DNA of 64,000 bases, from the NCBI GenBank assembly GCA_963663845.2, contig OY760650.2:1488001-1552000 (forward strand). The letters run 5' to 3'. Under the pieces are notes generated by a model. The model was given only the letters and a program-made list of their open reading frames with translations. It had not been told where the DNA came from and made no database searches. The DNA is from Versatilivorator sp963663845 (lineage in GTDB: Bacteria > Acidobacteriota > Terriglobia > Versatilivoradales > Versatilivoraceae). Made by a program: the position numbers and the translations under genes. Below are positions 42,698-52,049 of the stretch, piece after piece (position 1 is the first letter of the stretch; each line of letters starts with the position of its first letter).

Positions 42698-44874
42698 GGC
42701 GCCTCCAGGTCGATGGTGAGGTCGGCCGATGCGATGGCGCGCACGTTCACCAGCAGGTCGTCGATGAGCTTCTCGTCGATCAGGTGGTAATCCCGCCCCC
42801 CCGGTCCCTCCGCGCTGGTGGTCCTGGCCATGAAGCGCAGAAACAGGGGCGGAAAGTGAAGGAAGTTGACTTGGGCCTGGACGCGCAGGGGCGACTCCAG
42901 CTCTTCAACCCCCAGCAGTTGCAACTCCTCCCGGGTCGGAAGCACCACCTCATAGGCGTAGGTCCTGGGCCGTAGCGGGGGCAGGGAGCGATAGTTGTCG
43001 ACCGAGTTGGCCAGGACCGCGCTGAAGGTCTCCTCCATGTGAGGGCGGGTCAAGCGAATCGGATCGCCCTGCTCGTTGAAGCGTCCCAGGCTTTCCCCCG
43101 GCAGGAAGACCCGGGTCAACTCGTTGCGCCACAATACCAGGCCGCTGGGTCTCCCGAAGAAGATTCGGGCATCGGGTCCGTTGTCCGGACCCGACTGAAA
43201 CACCTGGTTCCGATGGCCGTTGGTGAACTGCCCCACGCGGTAGACGGCCGCGGGATGCCCGGGGTCGACCACCGCATGAAGGTGCTCGGGGTCTTCGTCG
43301 TCCAGGTTGCCGTCGGGAGCCATCTCGCCCACCTCCGGGTGAGGCTTGTCCACCACGTATCCGGACTGGTAGAGGAGGAATCCCCGGTTGTCCCGGATGG
43401 AGAGCTGAACGTAGGCGGTTCGTTCCTGGGAGAAGCCGGCCGGGAAGCGGTGGCCGGTCAGGGCGACGGCCGTCACCTTGACCGTCAGGGGCCGGCCGAG
43501 CTGCGCGGTGCGGTCCGACTTGTCCAGGTCGATTCGAACCGCAGCCTTCAGGAGGTCCTCGCGCCGCTGGGCCAGCGACAGCGGAATCCCGTACTCGTCC
43601 GTTCCGGGCTCATCGACATCGGGGTAGTCCTGGCCCAGGCGCGCCCGCAACTCATCCGTCCTCAGAATGGGCACGTCCACCCCGGTCATGTAGTGAGTCA
43701 CCACCTGGCGCTGCTGCAGCGGATAGTTCCGGTCGGTCGAAACGCCCGGCACGGCCGCGAAGTTCAAGGGGAATTGGCCCGGGGTGGGACTGGTGACTTC
43801 CAGCTCCCCCACCCGGTAGGTGCTTTCCTGGCCGTAGGGGAACAGGGACATGTGGCAGTCCTGACAACGAATGACCCGGCCGAACGGGTTTCGGGTGCTG
43901 TTGTAGGGGCCCGTCATCCACTCGGTGTTCAGGTTTTCGAGGCGGAAGAGGCTGACGCTCCTGCTCTCGGGGTTCAGGCTGATTTCGCGATGGGTCAGGG
44001 ACCCCGATCCGTCCCCCGGAACCCGGACGTCGTGACAGCTCCCGCAGAAGTCGCTGCTGCGCAGGTAGCCGATCTGATCGGGGTCTCGGCTGGCGACGTG
44101 AAAGTTGTCCTTGACCGGCGCAGGAAAGAGAAAGGGACCGATCTTGCTGATGGTCGGGATCAGCTCGAAGCTGGAGTTGGCGAGACCGTCGCGGTTGGGG
44201 CTGCGGTCCAGGTCGGGGGCGGTGATGTCGTGACAGACGTCGCAGTTGATCCCCTGGGCGCCCAGGGAAGGCCTGGCCCCCGGGGGCGGCGGTCCGCCGA
44301 TTTTCTCCGGCAGGATCTGTCGATTGGAGCTGTCCACGAAATGATAGTCCCGCAAGGGGCGAATCAGGTCGGGACGAAATTTTCCGCCCACGCCTTCCAG
44401 CTCGGGAATTTCCCTTTGCTCGGGATCCTCCCCCATCAACACGATATGAGGGGCGTGGCATCCGATGCAGAAGGCGGCCTGAACCTGGTTGATGTGGGTA
44501 AAGGCGTCGGCGCTGTTCATGTTGGTGTTCAGGGGCTTTCCCTGACCGGCCACTCCGGTGACGTCGATGGCGGTGATCTTGTCGCTGTCCCCATAGACCG
44601 GCCTTAGCCGCCCTCCGCTCAGAAAGTTTCCCGACAACTCCAAGGCGTTGAACACCGAGCTGACGCTTCGGTAGCCGGATTTGACCGAGCTGCGCAACTC
44701 GTCGACCTGGCGCCGGTGACAGGGGAGGCAGGCTTCGGCGCGCTGGTAGGGCTGAGGCCGCAGCGAGGGCTGGTGGGGGTTGCCGACCGGCCTCTGCGCC
44801 TGCATGGGCAGGCCGCAGAGCAGCCAGAGAAGCAGAAGGCGCCGGGATCGATGGAGGATGCGGCCGATAGTCAC
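42694..44874 (-). CDS. Exported five-heme c-type cytochrome
   Basis: I take GTG 44874 as start (726 residues), since it places a signal-like stretch (RRLLLLWLLCGLPMQAQ) near the N-terminus; a TTG at 45018 would add 48 residues. The five heme motifs are CLPCH, CIGCH, CDVCH, CGSCH and CQDCH, in the N-terminal half. The C-terminal half has beta-sandwich character ('RPLTVKVTAVALTGHRFPAG', 'RTAYVQLSIRDNRGFLLYQ'), as in large multiheme proteins where hemes are followed by an Ig-like domain. The TGHRFP motif with a His could supply a ligand. It is translationally coupled to the next gene. A role as the periplasmic or surface module of the conduit is inferred. Confidence 0.82.
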   Translation of the reverse strand: MTIGRILHRSRRLLLLWLLCGLPMQAQRPVGNPHQPSLRPQPYQRAEACLPCHRRQVDELRSSVKSGYRSVSSVFNALELSGNFLSGGRLRPVYGDSDKITAIDVTGVAGQGKPLNTNMNSADAFTHINQVQAAFCIGCHAPHIVLMGEDPEQREIPELEGVGGKFRPDLIRPLRDYHFVDSSNRQILPEKIGGPPPPGARPSLGAQGINCDVCHDITAPDLDRSPNRDGLANSSFELIPTISKIGPFLFPAPVKDNFHVASRDPDQIGYLRSSDFCGSCHDVRVPGDGSGSLTHREISLNPESRSVSLFRLENLNTEWMTGPYNSTRNPFGRVIRCQDCHMSLFPYGQESTYRVGELEVTSPTPGQFPLNFAAVPGVSTDRNYPLQQRQVVTHYMTGVDVPILRTDELRARLGQDYPDVDEPGTDEYGIPLSLAQRREDLLKAAVRIDLDKSDRTAQLGRPLTVKVTAVALTGHRFPAGFSQERTAYVQLSIRDNRGFLLYQSGYVVDKPHPEVGEMAPDGNLDDEDPEHLHAVVDPGHPAAVYRVGQFTNGHRNQVFQSGPDNGPDARIFFGRPSGLVLWRNELTRVFLPGESLGRFNEQGDPIRLTRPHMEETFSAVLANSVDNYRSLPPLRPRTYAYEVVLPTREELQLLGVEELESPLRVQAQVNFLHFPPLFLRFMARTTSAEGPGGRDYHLIDEKLIDDLLVNVRAIASADLTIDLEAP

Positions 44875-45023
44875 CAAGTGGTTTCGCGACAGGAAGGCCC
44901 AGGCAAGGCTGCTCGGCCTTCTCCGGTCAGGCTCGTCTCGATGCCCGGCAACCGGAGCGTTTGAGAAGGGGTTTGGGGTGGTCGGGATATGGGGGGAATC
45001 CAAGGGATGAATGAGCAACGGTT

Positions 45024-46907
45024 CTACTGGGCAACGTCCGCAACTCCTGGAACAAAAGCCCCATCGTCACTGCGTTCATTCGGCTGTCCACCGTCGTTGA
45101 TCACCGCATAGGTAATAAAGTCGTTGGCTCCAGCCGTTCGCTTGACGTGGGCGTAACCATGGGATATTTCGGCCTGCTTCAAGATCATTTCGATCTGGGC
45201 CCATTGATTGGCGGCAACTTCCCGGGTGAGCGTTTGCACCATGAGCCCGGTGGCTCCGTCGTAGAGATCGATTTCGTAGGTATTGGCCTGGCTGTCCACG
45301 CTGGAAGTGGTCAGCAGGCCCAGGTTGGTGTGGTCTTCGCTATCCTGCTGCAATCCATACAACCAGGCGCCGGTGCTGAACTCGGTCCCGGTCGGCACCC
45401 CCAGGTAGAAGAAACCGTACTGACCGCCTCCTCCCGGCGTCATCGTTCGGGCTCCCAGAAACAGTCCGTCTCCGTCACCCTCCGCGTCGCCGTCTCCGTC
45501 GACCGTGAGCATCAAGGGACCGGCATAGGAGCCGTCAACCGGCAACTGAGCTGCAAATCCGGACTGCCGAATCTGATCGATGAAATCTCCCAGGATCTGC
45601 TGCGAGCCCGCCTCGATCTCCATCGAAAAGGAAAGCTTCCCGCCGTCGATGTCGCTATCGACGAAATCAAGATTCAGCGTCTTGGCCTCGGTGGACCAAT
45701 TGGAGACGACCACCTCGCTGTGGGACTCCCCGGTCTCGACGACGACCGGAAGCGTCAAGCCGGAACGCTCGGTCATCCAGTCCTGGCTGACGGGGGCCAC
45801 GTAGGAGCCATCGGAATTGACTTGGTCGTTGATCACCGCATAGGCATAGTAGGGCGCATCCCCGGAGATCCTTTCGATCTTCACATAGCCCTGGTCCAGC
45901 GTCAGACCCTCCGAATGCAAGATACTGTTGAACTGCTTGAACCCGCCAGGCGGCAGCGCCAACTCCGAGACCCGTTGCGGATCGGCAAGCGCGGCATCCC
46001 CCGAATAGACGCTCAAGCGCAAGGTGATGTTTCCCGAAGCTCCCGCGTGCTGGACGGCCACGTTGGTGCGGTCGGTCTCATTCTGCCGCAGGCCGCAGAG
46101 GTAGGACGGCCCGGTGAGAGCATCGGTGGCCACCGGCACAGCCCTGTAGGAAAGCCCGGCTCGTCCCTCGGGCACCGGCGAGCTGGTTCTGACCGTCACG
46201 GCGACATCCGCGGGCGAAGAAGTTCCCAAGGCCCGCACCTTCACCGTCCCCACCCGGTTGCCCGAGGATGCAATCGGCAGGCCCAGGCCTCTCAAGTAGT
46301 CGATGGCATTGGATTCAATTTGCTGGCCCGGCGCCAATTGAACATCGGAGACCAGCCCGGTGACGTTGCTGGGGGTGGCGGTGTATCGGAAACTCAGGGA
46401 AACGGCGGCGTCCGTCTTGTTGGTCAGGGTCATCTCCGAGGTAAAGGTTGGACCGTCGGCTCCCGACAAGGACACCACCACCGGAACGAACAGATCCAGA
46501 GAAGGCTCCGCTTCCGCGACGGTGAAGGTCATCGAGGTGGAGGTCCCGCCGCCCGGCTCGGGATTGAAAACGACAATGGCGACGTCTCCCGGGGTGGATA
46601 GCCGCTGCGGGGAGATGCGAGCCGTGAGCTTGCTGGTGCTCTCGAAGGTGGTGGGCAGGTCTTCCCCGTCCCACTGCACCAGCGAGGCGCCGTCCACGAA
46701 CCCGTCGCCGCTCACCGTCAGGGTGAGGGTGGAGTCGCGTGACGGGGAGGAATTGGGGGAGATGTTGGAGAGAGCGGGAACCGGCTTGATGACCCGGTGG
46801 ACAGTCCAGCCCGGTTGTTTCAATTCCGCCCACAGTGCACCGGCTACGGCCAGGGCCGTTGTGGGCACAACCAGAAAAGGCAGCCAATTGGAACGGACGA
46901 CCTTCAT
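45024..46907 (-). CDS. Exported IPT/TIG-domain protein, first gene of the conduit operon
   Basis: This is a 627-residue protein. The ATG at 46907 opens MKVVRSNWLPFLVVPTTALAVAGAL, a signal sequence. Residues about 45-130 are an IPT/TIG (Ig-like) domain ('ALSNISPNSSPSRDSTLTL', 'VSGDGFVDGASLVQW'). The rest consists of Ig-like or adhesion-type beta domains with two related units, each ending 'GYVKIERISGDAPYYAYAVIND' and 'GYAHVKRTAGANDFITYAVIND', so there is an internal duplication. An acidic DGDGDAEGDGDG stretch may bind calcium. It is probably a surface protein. It is transcribed ahead of the 5-heme cytochrome and may begin the operon. Confidence 0.75.
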   Translation of the reverse strand: MKVVRSNWLPFLVVPTTALAVAGALWAELKQPGWTVHRVIKPVPALSNISPNSSPSRDSTLTLTVSGDGFVDGASLVQWDGEDLPTTFESTSKLTARISPQRLSTPGDVAIVVFNPEPGGGTSTSMTFTVAEAEPSLDLFVPVVVSLSGADGPTFTSEMTLTNKTDAAVSLSFRYTATPSNVTGLVSDVQLAPGQQIESNAIDYLRGLGLPIASSGNRVGTVKVRALGTSSPADVAVTVRTSSPVPEGRAGLSYRAVPVATDALTGPSYLCGLRQNETDRTNVAVQHAGASGNITLRLSVYSGDAALADPQRVSELALPPGGFKQFNSILHSEGLTLDQGYVKIERISGDAPYYAYAVINDQVNSDGSYVAPVSQDWMTERSGLTLPVVVETGESHSEVVVSNWSTEAKTLNLDFVDSDIDGGKLSFSMEIEAGSQQILGDFIDQIRQSGFAAQLPVDGSYAGPLMLTVDGDGDAEGDGDGLFLGARTMTPGGGGQYGFFYLGVPTGTEFSTGAWLYGLQQDSEDHTNLGLLTTSSVDSQANTYEIDLYDGATGLMVQTLTREVAANQWAQIEMILKQAEISHGYAHVKRTAGANDFITYAVINDGGQPNERSDDGAFVPGVADVAQ

Positions 46908-47042
46908 GAAGGAACCTGCCGAATAAGGCAAAATATCGAACGAATGCTAGCATTTTTTGAGCGCAACCTCCACACCAAAAAATGTATGCTTTGCGGAGAT
47001 CGATCGCACCTCAAGAATCTCCTCCCGACGGCAGGTCCTCCC

Positions 47043-48539
47043 ATGAGAGTGCTCACTGCGATTGGCGTCCTTGGATTGTTGATCCACGGCTCTTCCACGG
47101 CTTTACCGGGGACTCCCGATGCTTCGGCCGCGGTGACCAACGCCCGCCCGGGATTTGTCAGACACGTCAGCGGAAACCCCGCTGTCCTGGGCGCCGTGCA
47201 CCTGCAATCCGAGCCCTTGCAGGCGGGGCGCCGGCTCACCACGGGAGACCAGGTTCAAACAAGGACGGGCGACCGCGTCGAAATCGTCCTGTCCGCCGAC
47301 AGCTACCTGCGCCTCGGCGGGCAGGCGCGCGTGGAAGTCTTGAGTGACGACTACCCCGTCACGGATGTCCGGTTGCTGCAGGGAGAGGCCGTGGTCGATT
47401 CCAAGGGGGCCGATGGGAAACACCATGTCTTTTCCGTTTCCACTCCGGCGGGAGACCTGCGGGTGATTCGTCCCGGCTTCTATCGGATCCGGGTCCACCC
47501 GGAACGCCCGGTCGGTGTCACGGTCTTCTCGGGGCGGTTGTCCTGGCTGGGGCCCGGGGGGCGGCAATCCGAGCTGAGCCAGCGCAGGCACTACTCACTG
47601 GACCCCTTGGCGGAGACTCCCTCCGTCAGCCGCATGGACAAGTATGAGTGGGCCACACTGGATCCCTGGGGAAAGGAACGCTCCGCCTTTCTGCTGAACT
47701 GTTTCTGGGGACGGCGTCCGCTGGTGTCGGTCCCGGCGGTGACCCGGCCGGTACGGGCCAGTGCCGGCTATCGGATCGAGGCCGGCGGCGGATTGCGGAC
47801 CACCGGCAACAGCCGGGCGGAGCTGCTGTTGAGCCCGGGGACCTACCTCAGAGTCGCCGAAAACAGCGAGATCGAGGTGACGGGCACTACCTACAGAGGC
47901 ATGCGGTTCCGGGTGGTCCGGGGCACGGTCATCATCGAATCGGCCAGCTTGAACCCCAGGATCCATTCGCTGACCCTGGCTACTCCATCGGGCGACCTGC
48001 AGGTGGGAACCCGGGGCTTGTACCGGCTCGATGTCGCGCCGGGCCGGGAGTCGGCCGTTTCCATCTACAAGGGGAGAATTCTGTGGACGGGAGCCCAGGG
48101 GAGGAAGACCCAACTCAAATCCGGGAGGCGCTGGCTCTTTGGCGATTCATCTTCTTCGTTCGAGCCGAAGTCGTCGGCCCTCGACAAGAGCCACCGAAAG
48201 GACCCTCTCAACCTCTGGAGCAAGCGGCGGGCCCGGGAACTGGTGCAGGTGAACGCCGGACTCTCGCTGGCAAGCCGGGATTCCGCCTACCCCGGTTTCG
48301 GCTATCAGAACCGGGGCGGCTGGGTTCTCAGCTCCAAGTCCCAATGGTTCACCTATGTTCCCTTCGATTCCTCTCCTCGCTCACCCTATGGATTCCACTA
48401 TTCGAACATCCGTTGGGTTCGCGGACGCGACCTGCGGGACCGGATAACGATAGCCGGGAGACGCAGGAACGCATACCTCCACGGCTCCGATAACGCCCAG
48501 TCCAAGCCGCCCATGAAAGTCACCAATTCGGTACGGTGA
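47043..48539 (+). CDS. Exported protein with two FecR-like domains, copy 2
   Basis: This is a 498-residue protein; the ATG at 47043 gives a short signal (MRVLTAIGVLGLLIHGSS). It has the same plan as 25647-27131. FecR-like unit one has 'GDQVQTRTGDRVEIVL', 'DSYLRLGG' and 'VSTPAGDLRVIRPGFYRI'. The linker is 'DPWGKERSAFLLNCFWGRRP'. Unit two has 'IEAGGGLRTTGNSRAELLL', 'GTYLRVAE' and 'LATPSGDLQVGTRGLYRL'. The tail has 'YPGFGYQNRGGWVLSS' and 'YVPFDSSPRSPYGF'. It is divergent from the conduit operon, with 135 bp between starts, and stands alone, lacking the cytochrome and TPR genes that accompany copy 1. Its function is unknown; it may be a peptidoglycan- or polymer-binding envelope protein. Confidence 0.8.
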   Translation: MRVLTAIGVLGLLIHGSSTALPGTPDASAAVTNARPGFVRHVSGNPAVLGAVHLQSEPLQAGRRLTTGDQVQTRTGDRVEIVLSADSYLRLGGQARVEVLSDDYPVTDVRLLQGEAVVDSKGADGKHHVFSVSTPAGDLRVIRPGFYRIRVHPERPVGVTVFSGRLSWLGPGGRQSELSQRRHYSLDPLAETPSVSRMDKYEWATLDPWGKERSAFLLNCFWGRRPLVSVPAVTRPVRASAGYRIEAGGGLRTTGNSRAELLLSPGTYLRVAENSEIEVTGTTYRGMRFRVVRGTVIIESASLNPRIHSLTLATPSGDLQVGTRGLYRLDVAPGRESAVSIYKGRILWTGAQGRKTQLKSGRRWLFGDSSSSFEPKSSALDKSHRKDPLNLWSKRRARELVQVNAGLSLASRDSAYPGFGYQNRGGWVLSSKSQWFTYVPFDSSPRSPYGFHYSNIRWVRGRDLRDRITIAGRRRNAYLHGSDNAQSKPPMKVTNSVR

Positions 48540-48589
48540 CGGGTCACTGATTTACAGGGATGAAGCCCACCTGGGAGCGCGGGATCAGT

Positions 48590-48974
48590 CGCCCCCGGGC
48601 TACATGGTGGCCTTGTTTTGGAGAGGCATTGCTTTTCGGAGGGGTGCTTCCTAATCGCCGCATTCGCGGCTGTGGCGGTGCAGGGTTCATACAACCCCAG
48701 GCTTCCGCCTGGGGCTACATGCGGGCGCTGCTTCGCAGCTCTATAAGGATGGCTTGTAGCAGGCGTTTCCGTGGCCTACCCACTCCAACCGCAGCTTCGC
48801 AGCTCTCCCGTAACCCACGATACTGCAAGGGGGAACGTGCTTATTTATTTGGAATGAAGCGTTTGCAAAAGGCTCATTACTTATTGGTGTTCATTCGTGT
48901 CCATTCGTGGTTCGTCGTTTTCCTTTGTGGATAACTCTTTTCGGTCCTTCGTGCCCCTTCGTGGATTCCTCTTT
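48590..48974. repeat. Composite dispersed-repeat block plus CACGAATGG repeat
   Basis: From 48594 the MITE-like unit runs through GGGTGCTTCCTAATCGCCGC, CCCCAGGCTTCCGCCTGGGG, CGCTGCTTCGCAGCTC and GTGCTTATTTATTTGGAATG to its end TTGCAAAAGGCTC (48863-48875). This is the most intact copy. A 92-bp copy of the CACGAATGG family follows directly (48883-48974) and covers the last codons and stop of the next gene. Confidence 0.75.
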
Positions 48975-50744
48975 CTTGTTTATTTCACGTAAGAACTCGT
49001 TTGCAAGCCCCTTGGCTTCGTCGATGAGGTAGTGCCGGTCGGCGGCCACGTCCTTGAATTCCTGCACTACCCCGCTGGGCCACCTGACCTCCACCCGATC
49101 GATCCGGCCGGCTTTTCCCAGTCCGAAATGGGCTCTGGGATCGCTGGCCGAGTAGATCCCGACGGTTCGCTTGATCTCCCAGACCTGGCGCAGCTTGCCG
49201 GTGACCACGGTGATGCGGGCGCCGATGCCGTCTCGATTGCTCCGTACCCCTCTGGCCCGGAACATCACCCAGTGGTTGGGGGCCGCTCCCTGGTGCCGGT
49301 AGAGCCGAGGGGCGCCGTTGAGGTTGCCGATGAGGAAGTCCATGTCACCGTCGTTGTCGATGTCGGCGAAAGCCATCCCCCGTCCCAGGAGCTCCTTGCG
49401 GAGATCGCCTCCCGCCAGCTTTCTCACGTCCCTGAAGGTCCCGTCCCGCTGGTTGATGTAGATGGAAGAGGGCTGGAAATAGGTCTCCGACCATTCGGCG
49501 TCCAGGATAAAGGGATACACGTGCCCGTTGGAATGGAAGATGTCCTTCCAGCCGTCGTGGTCGAGGTCATAGAACCCCGTGCCCCAACCGACCAATAGCC
49601 ATTCCGGCTGAATCAACCCGGCTTGCTGGGTCACGTCCTCGAACATGAGGCCGCCCCGGTTGCGGTAGAGGGTGCTGTAGTCGTGGGCGAAGTTGGTCAC
49701 GAAGACGTCCAGCCGACCGTCGTTGTCGTAGTCGGCCGCATCCACGCCCATGCCGCCCTGGAAGTCTCCGGCCGCACTGGTGGCCAGACCGCTCAGCAGG
49801 CCCATTTCCTCGAAGGCGCCGTTGCCCTGGTTGACGTAGAGCTGATTGGGGGTGCTGTCGTTGGCCAGGTAGAGGTCCTGGTCTCCGTCGCCGTCCAGAT
49901 CGGCCCAGACCACGCCCAGGGAGTAGTACCGGTTGTTCTCGTCCAATCCGGATTCGGCGGTGACGTCGGTGAAGGTGCCGTCGCCGTTGTTGCGGTAGAG
50001 CCGGTTGGACCCGGCCTGGAGTCCCAGCGGTCCGCAGGGGATGGTGGTGCCCCGGTAGTGGCAGACCAGCTTGGGATCGGGTGGCTGCAGGTTGTCGAAA
50101 TCGTAGTGGATGTAGTTGCAGGCGAACAGGTCCAGGTCCCCGTCCCCGTCGTAGTCGCCGAAGGCCGAGGAGGAGGTCCACCCGGAGCCTGCAACGCCGG
50201 CCCGTTCCGTGACGTCCTCGAAGGTCCCGTCTCCCCGGTTCCGGTAGAGGACGTTGGCGCCCAGGTTGTTGAGGTAGATGTCGGCGAAGCCGTCGTTGTC
50301 GTAGTCTCCGAAGCTGACTCCCATCCCCCAGGCGGTGCGGGTCAGTCCCGACTTCCGGGTCACGTCCTCGAAGGCGCCGTCTCCCCGGTTTCGATAGAGG
50401 ACGCCGTGGGGGTTGTCTCCCTTGCGGAGCCTCTCCAGGGTGGATCCCTGAACCATGTAAAGGTCCAGCCGGCCATCGTTGTCGAAATCGAAGAAACCGG
50501 CGCCGCCGCCCTTGAGCTCGAACAGGTAGCGCTTGTCCCGCTCGGCGCCGTTCATGTGCCGGAAGGCGATGTTGCTGGAGCCGGTGACGTCGACGAATTG
50601 GGGAACCGCCTCCGGCAGGGCCGGAACCTGGATCAGGTGCACCGCCAGCAGCACCCCCCAGCCGATTGCGAACCCGATCGATCCATGGGGCGAGCGCTTG
50701 GCGGGCGGGCCGGGACCGGCTGGACATGACAACCGAGCCGACAT
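48891..50744 (-). CDS. ASPIC/UnbV FG-GAP beta-propeller protein, type 2, copy B
   Basis: This is a 617-residue protein. The ATG at 50744 is followed by a hydrophobic segment (SIGFAIGWGVLLAVHLI). FG-GAP repeats include DFDNDGRLDLY, DYDNDGFADIY, DYDGDGDLDLF and DLDGDGDQDLY. The ASPIC/UnbV domain has 'RDGIGARITVVTGKLRQV' and 'VEVRWPSGVVQEF'. It is very close to 32276-34036. That copy ends 'EEKGLADEF'; this one continues past 'EAKGLANEF' for about 29 residues (KKEESTKGHEGPKR...) that are translated dispersed repeat, so its natural stop was lost. A class II TPR gene lies 126 bp upstream. Confidence 0.85.
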   Translation of the reverse strand: MSARLSCPAGPGPPAKRSPHGSIGFAIGWGVLLAVHLIQVPALPEAVPQFVDVTGSSNIAFRHMNGAERDKRYLFELKGGGAGFFDFDNDGRLDLYMVQGSTLERLRKGDNPHGVLYRNRGDGAFEDVTRKSGLTRTAWGMGVSFGDYDNDGFADIYLNNLGANVLYRNRGDGTFEDVTERAGVAGSGWTSSSAFGDYDGDGDLDLFACNYIHYDFDNLQPPDPKLVCHYRGTTIPCGPLGLQAGSNRLYRNNGDGTFTDVTAESGLDENNRYYSLGVVWADLDGDGDQDLYLANDSTPNQLYVNQGNGAFEEMGLLSGLATSAAGDFQGGMGVDAADYDNDGRLDVFVTNFAHDYSTLYRNRGGLMFEDVTQQAGLIQPEWLLVGWGTGFYDLDHDGWKDIFHSNGHVYPFILDAEWSETYFQPSSIYINQRDGTFRDVRKLAGGDLRKELLGRGMAFADIDNDGDMDFLIGNLNGAPRLYRHQGAAPNHWVMFRARGVRSNRDGIGARITVVTGKLRQVWEIKRTVGIYSASDPRAHFGLGKAGRIDRVEVRWPSGVVQEFKDVAADRHYLIDEAKGLANEFLREINKKEESTKGHEGPKRVIHKGKRRTTNGHE

Positions 50745-50870
50745 CACAGGTTCAGTTCCTTCGGCCGCCGGCCGGTGCCGGGGGTCTACTTGAAACTTCA
50801 CCCGAGATCCCCCTTTTCGCACCGCCATCGTCGCAAGTCCACCTCTGGCAGGCCAACGCCGGCAGGTTCC

Positions 50871-52025
50871 CTATTGGCTCTGAAGCTTTCGCAGAACCTC
50901 GAATCGCCGGGAGAACTCCTGGCGGTCCAGCCGGCCGTCGCCGTCGCCATCCAGCCCCCGGAAGAACTCGCCATGCCTTGCAAACCCCTTCACTCGCGTA
51001 TTGACGAAGCGCTCGAATTCGACCGGCGTCAAGCGGCCATCGGAATCGATGTCGGCTTCAACGAATTCCGGGTCCTGCCTCTCCTGCTTCATTGCATCAA
51101 CCGACCGCCCACGGCCCTCTCGCTGGCGCAATTGCTCGAAGGCTTCCATCTGCTTGCGGGCCAAGTCGGTCTGGCCGGTTTCCAGGTAGAGCCGAGCCAA
51201 CAGGTAGCGGGACTCATAGGAGTTGGGATTGGCGGCGATGCTCTTCTGAAGCGCTTCCAGGGCCTCCGCCCGCTTCCCCTGGCGGCGGTAGGCTGCCCCC
51301 AGGTAGTAATGCAGTTGCCCCTGGCCCACCTCTTTTCCCTGAAGCCTCCGCAGTTGCGCCACCGCCTCGTCGGCCCGGCCCGTCCTTACCAGCGCCTTGC
51401 CCAGAAGAAACCTGGCCGCCTGGTGATCGGGGTTGTGCGCCAACTCGATGGTGAAGTGCTCGATGGCCTCGGTGTCCCTGCCCTGCCGAAAGTAGACGCG
51501 GCCGATACTGTGGTGAACGGCGGGGTAGCGCGGGTCGGCTGCCTCCACGGCCCTGAACTGCTCCATGGCGGCATGGTCCCGGTTGATCTGCAGATAGCTG
51601 ACGCCCAGCAGAAAGCGAGTCTTGATGGAATCGGGTTCCAGCCCGACTCCCTTGGCCAGCGCGGTGGCCGCCTCCCGGAATTCCTCGCGCCTGAACCGGA
51701 GCATTCCCAATTCGTAGAAAGGCTCCACCCATTGCGGACGCAGTTTGCTGGCCCGCTTCAGGCTCTTCTCGGCGTCGCCGTACTGGCGCAGCTCCGCCAG
51801 AACCTTGGCATGCAGCAGGTGGTAGGAGGCATTGCCTTCATCCCGGCTCAGGGCATTCTGCACAAACACCAGCGCCTCCAGGTAACTGCCGGACCGGTAG
51901 CTCGCCAACGCCTCCTGGTAATCATCTGCCTGCGAGAACTGGGGGAGGCCAAGCGTCAGCACGAGAAGGACTGGCAGGAGGCGAGTGGTGTTGAACGGCG
52001 GTTTCAATGCTGTCGGCGGCGTCAA
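50871..52025 (-). CDS. Exported TPR protein, class II, fused to two EF-hands
   Basis: This is a 384-residue protein. The start is uncertain (TTG 52025, or TTG 52007). It has a signal segment (LLPVLLVLTLGLPQFSQA). About eight TPR units carry the class II marks 'ADPRYPAVHHSIGRVYFRQGR' and 'LQGKEVGQGQLHYYLG'. After a linker there are two canonical EF-hand loops, DIDSDGRLTPVE (about 325-336) and DGDGDGRLDRQE (about 359-370), predicted to bind calcium. The sister protein at 34033-34950 lacks them. It lies upstream of a type 2 ASPIC/UnbV gene, whose propeller also carries calcium-type motifs, so calcium may govern the contact; that is inference. Confidence 0.84.
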   Translation of the reverse strand: MTPPTALKPPFNTTRLLPVLLVLTLGLPQFSQADDYQEALASYRSGSYLEALVFVQNALSRDEGNASYHLLHAKVLAELRQYGDAEKSLKRASKLRPQWVEPFYELGMLRFRREEFREAATALAKGVGLEPDSIKTRFLLGVSYLQINRDHAAMEQFRAVEAADPRYPAVHHSIGRVYFRQGRDTEAIEHFTIELAHNPDHQAARFLLGKALVRTGRADEAVAQLRRLQGKEVGQGQLHYYLGAAYRRQGKRAEALEALQKSIAANPNSYESRYLLARLYLETGQTDLARKQMEAFEQLRQREGRGRSVDAMKQERQDPEFVEADIDSDGRLTPVEFERFVNTRVKGFARHGEFFRGLDGDGDGRLDRQEFSRRFEVLRKLQSQ

Positions 52026-52049
52026 TCCGAGAGTGTTATTAGTATTGAC

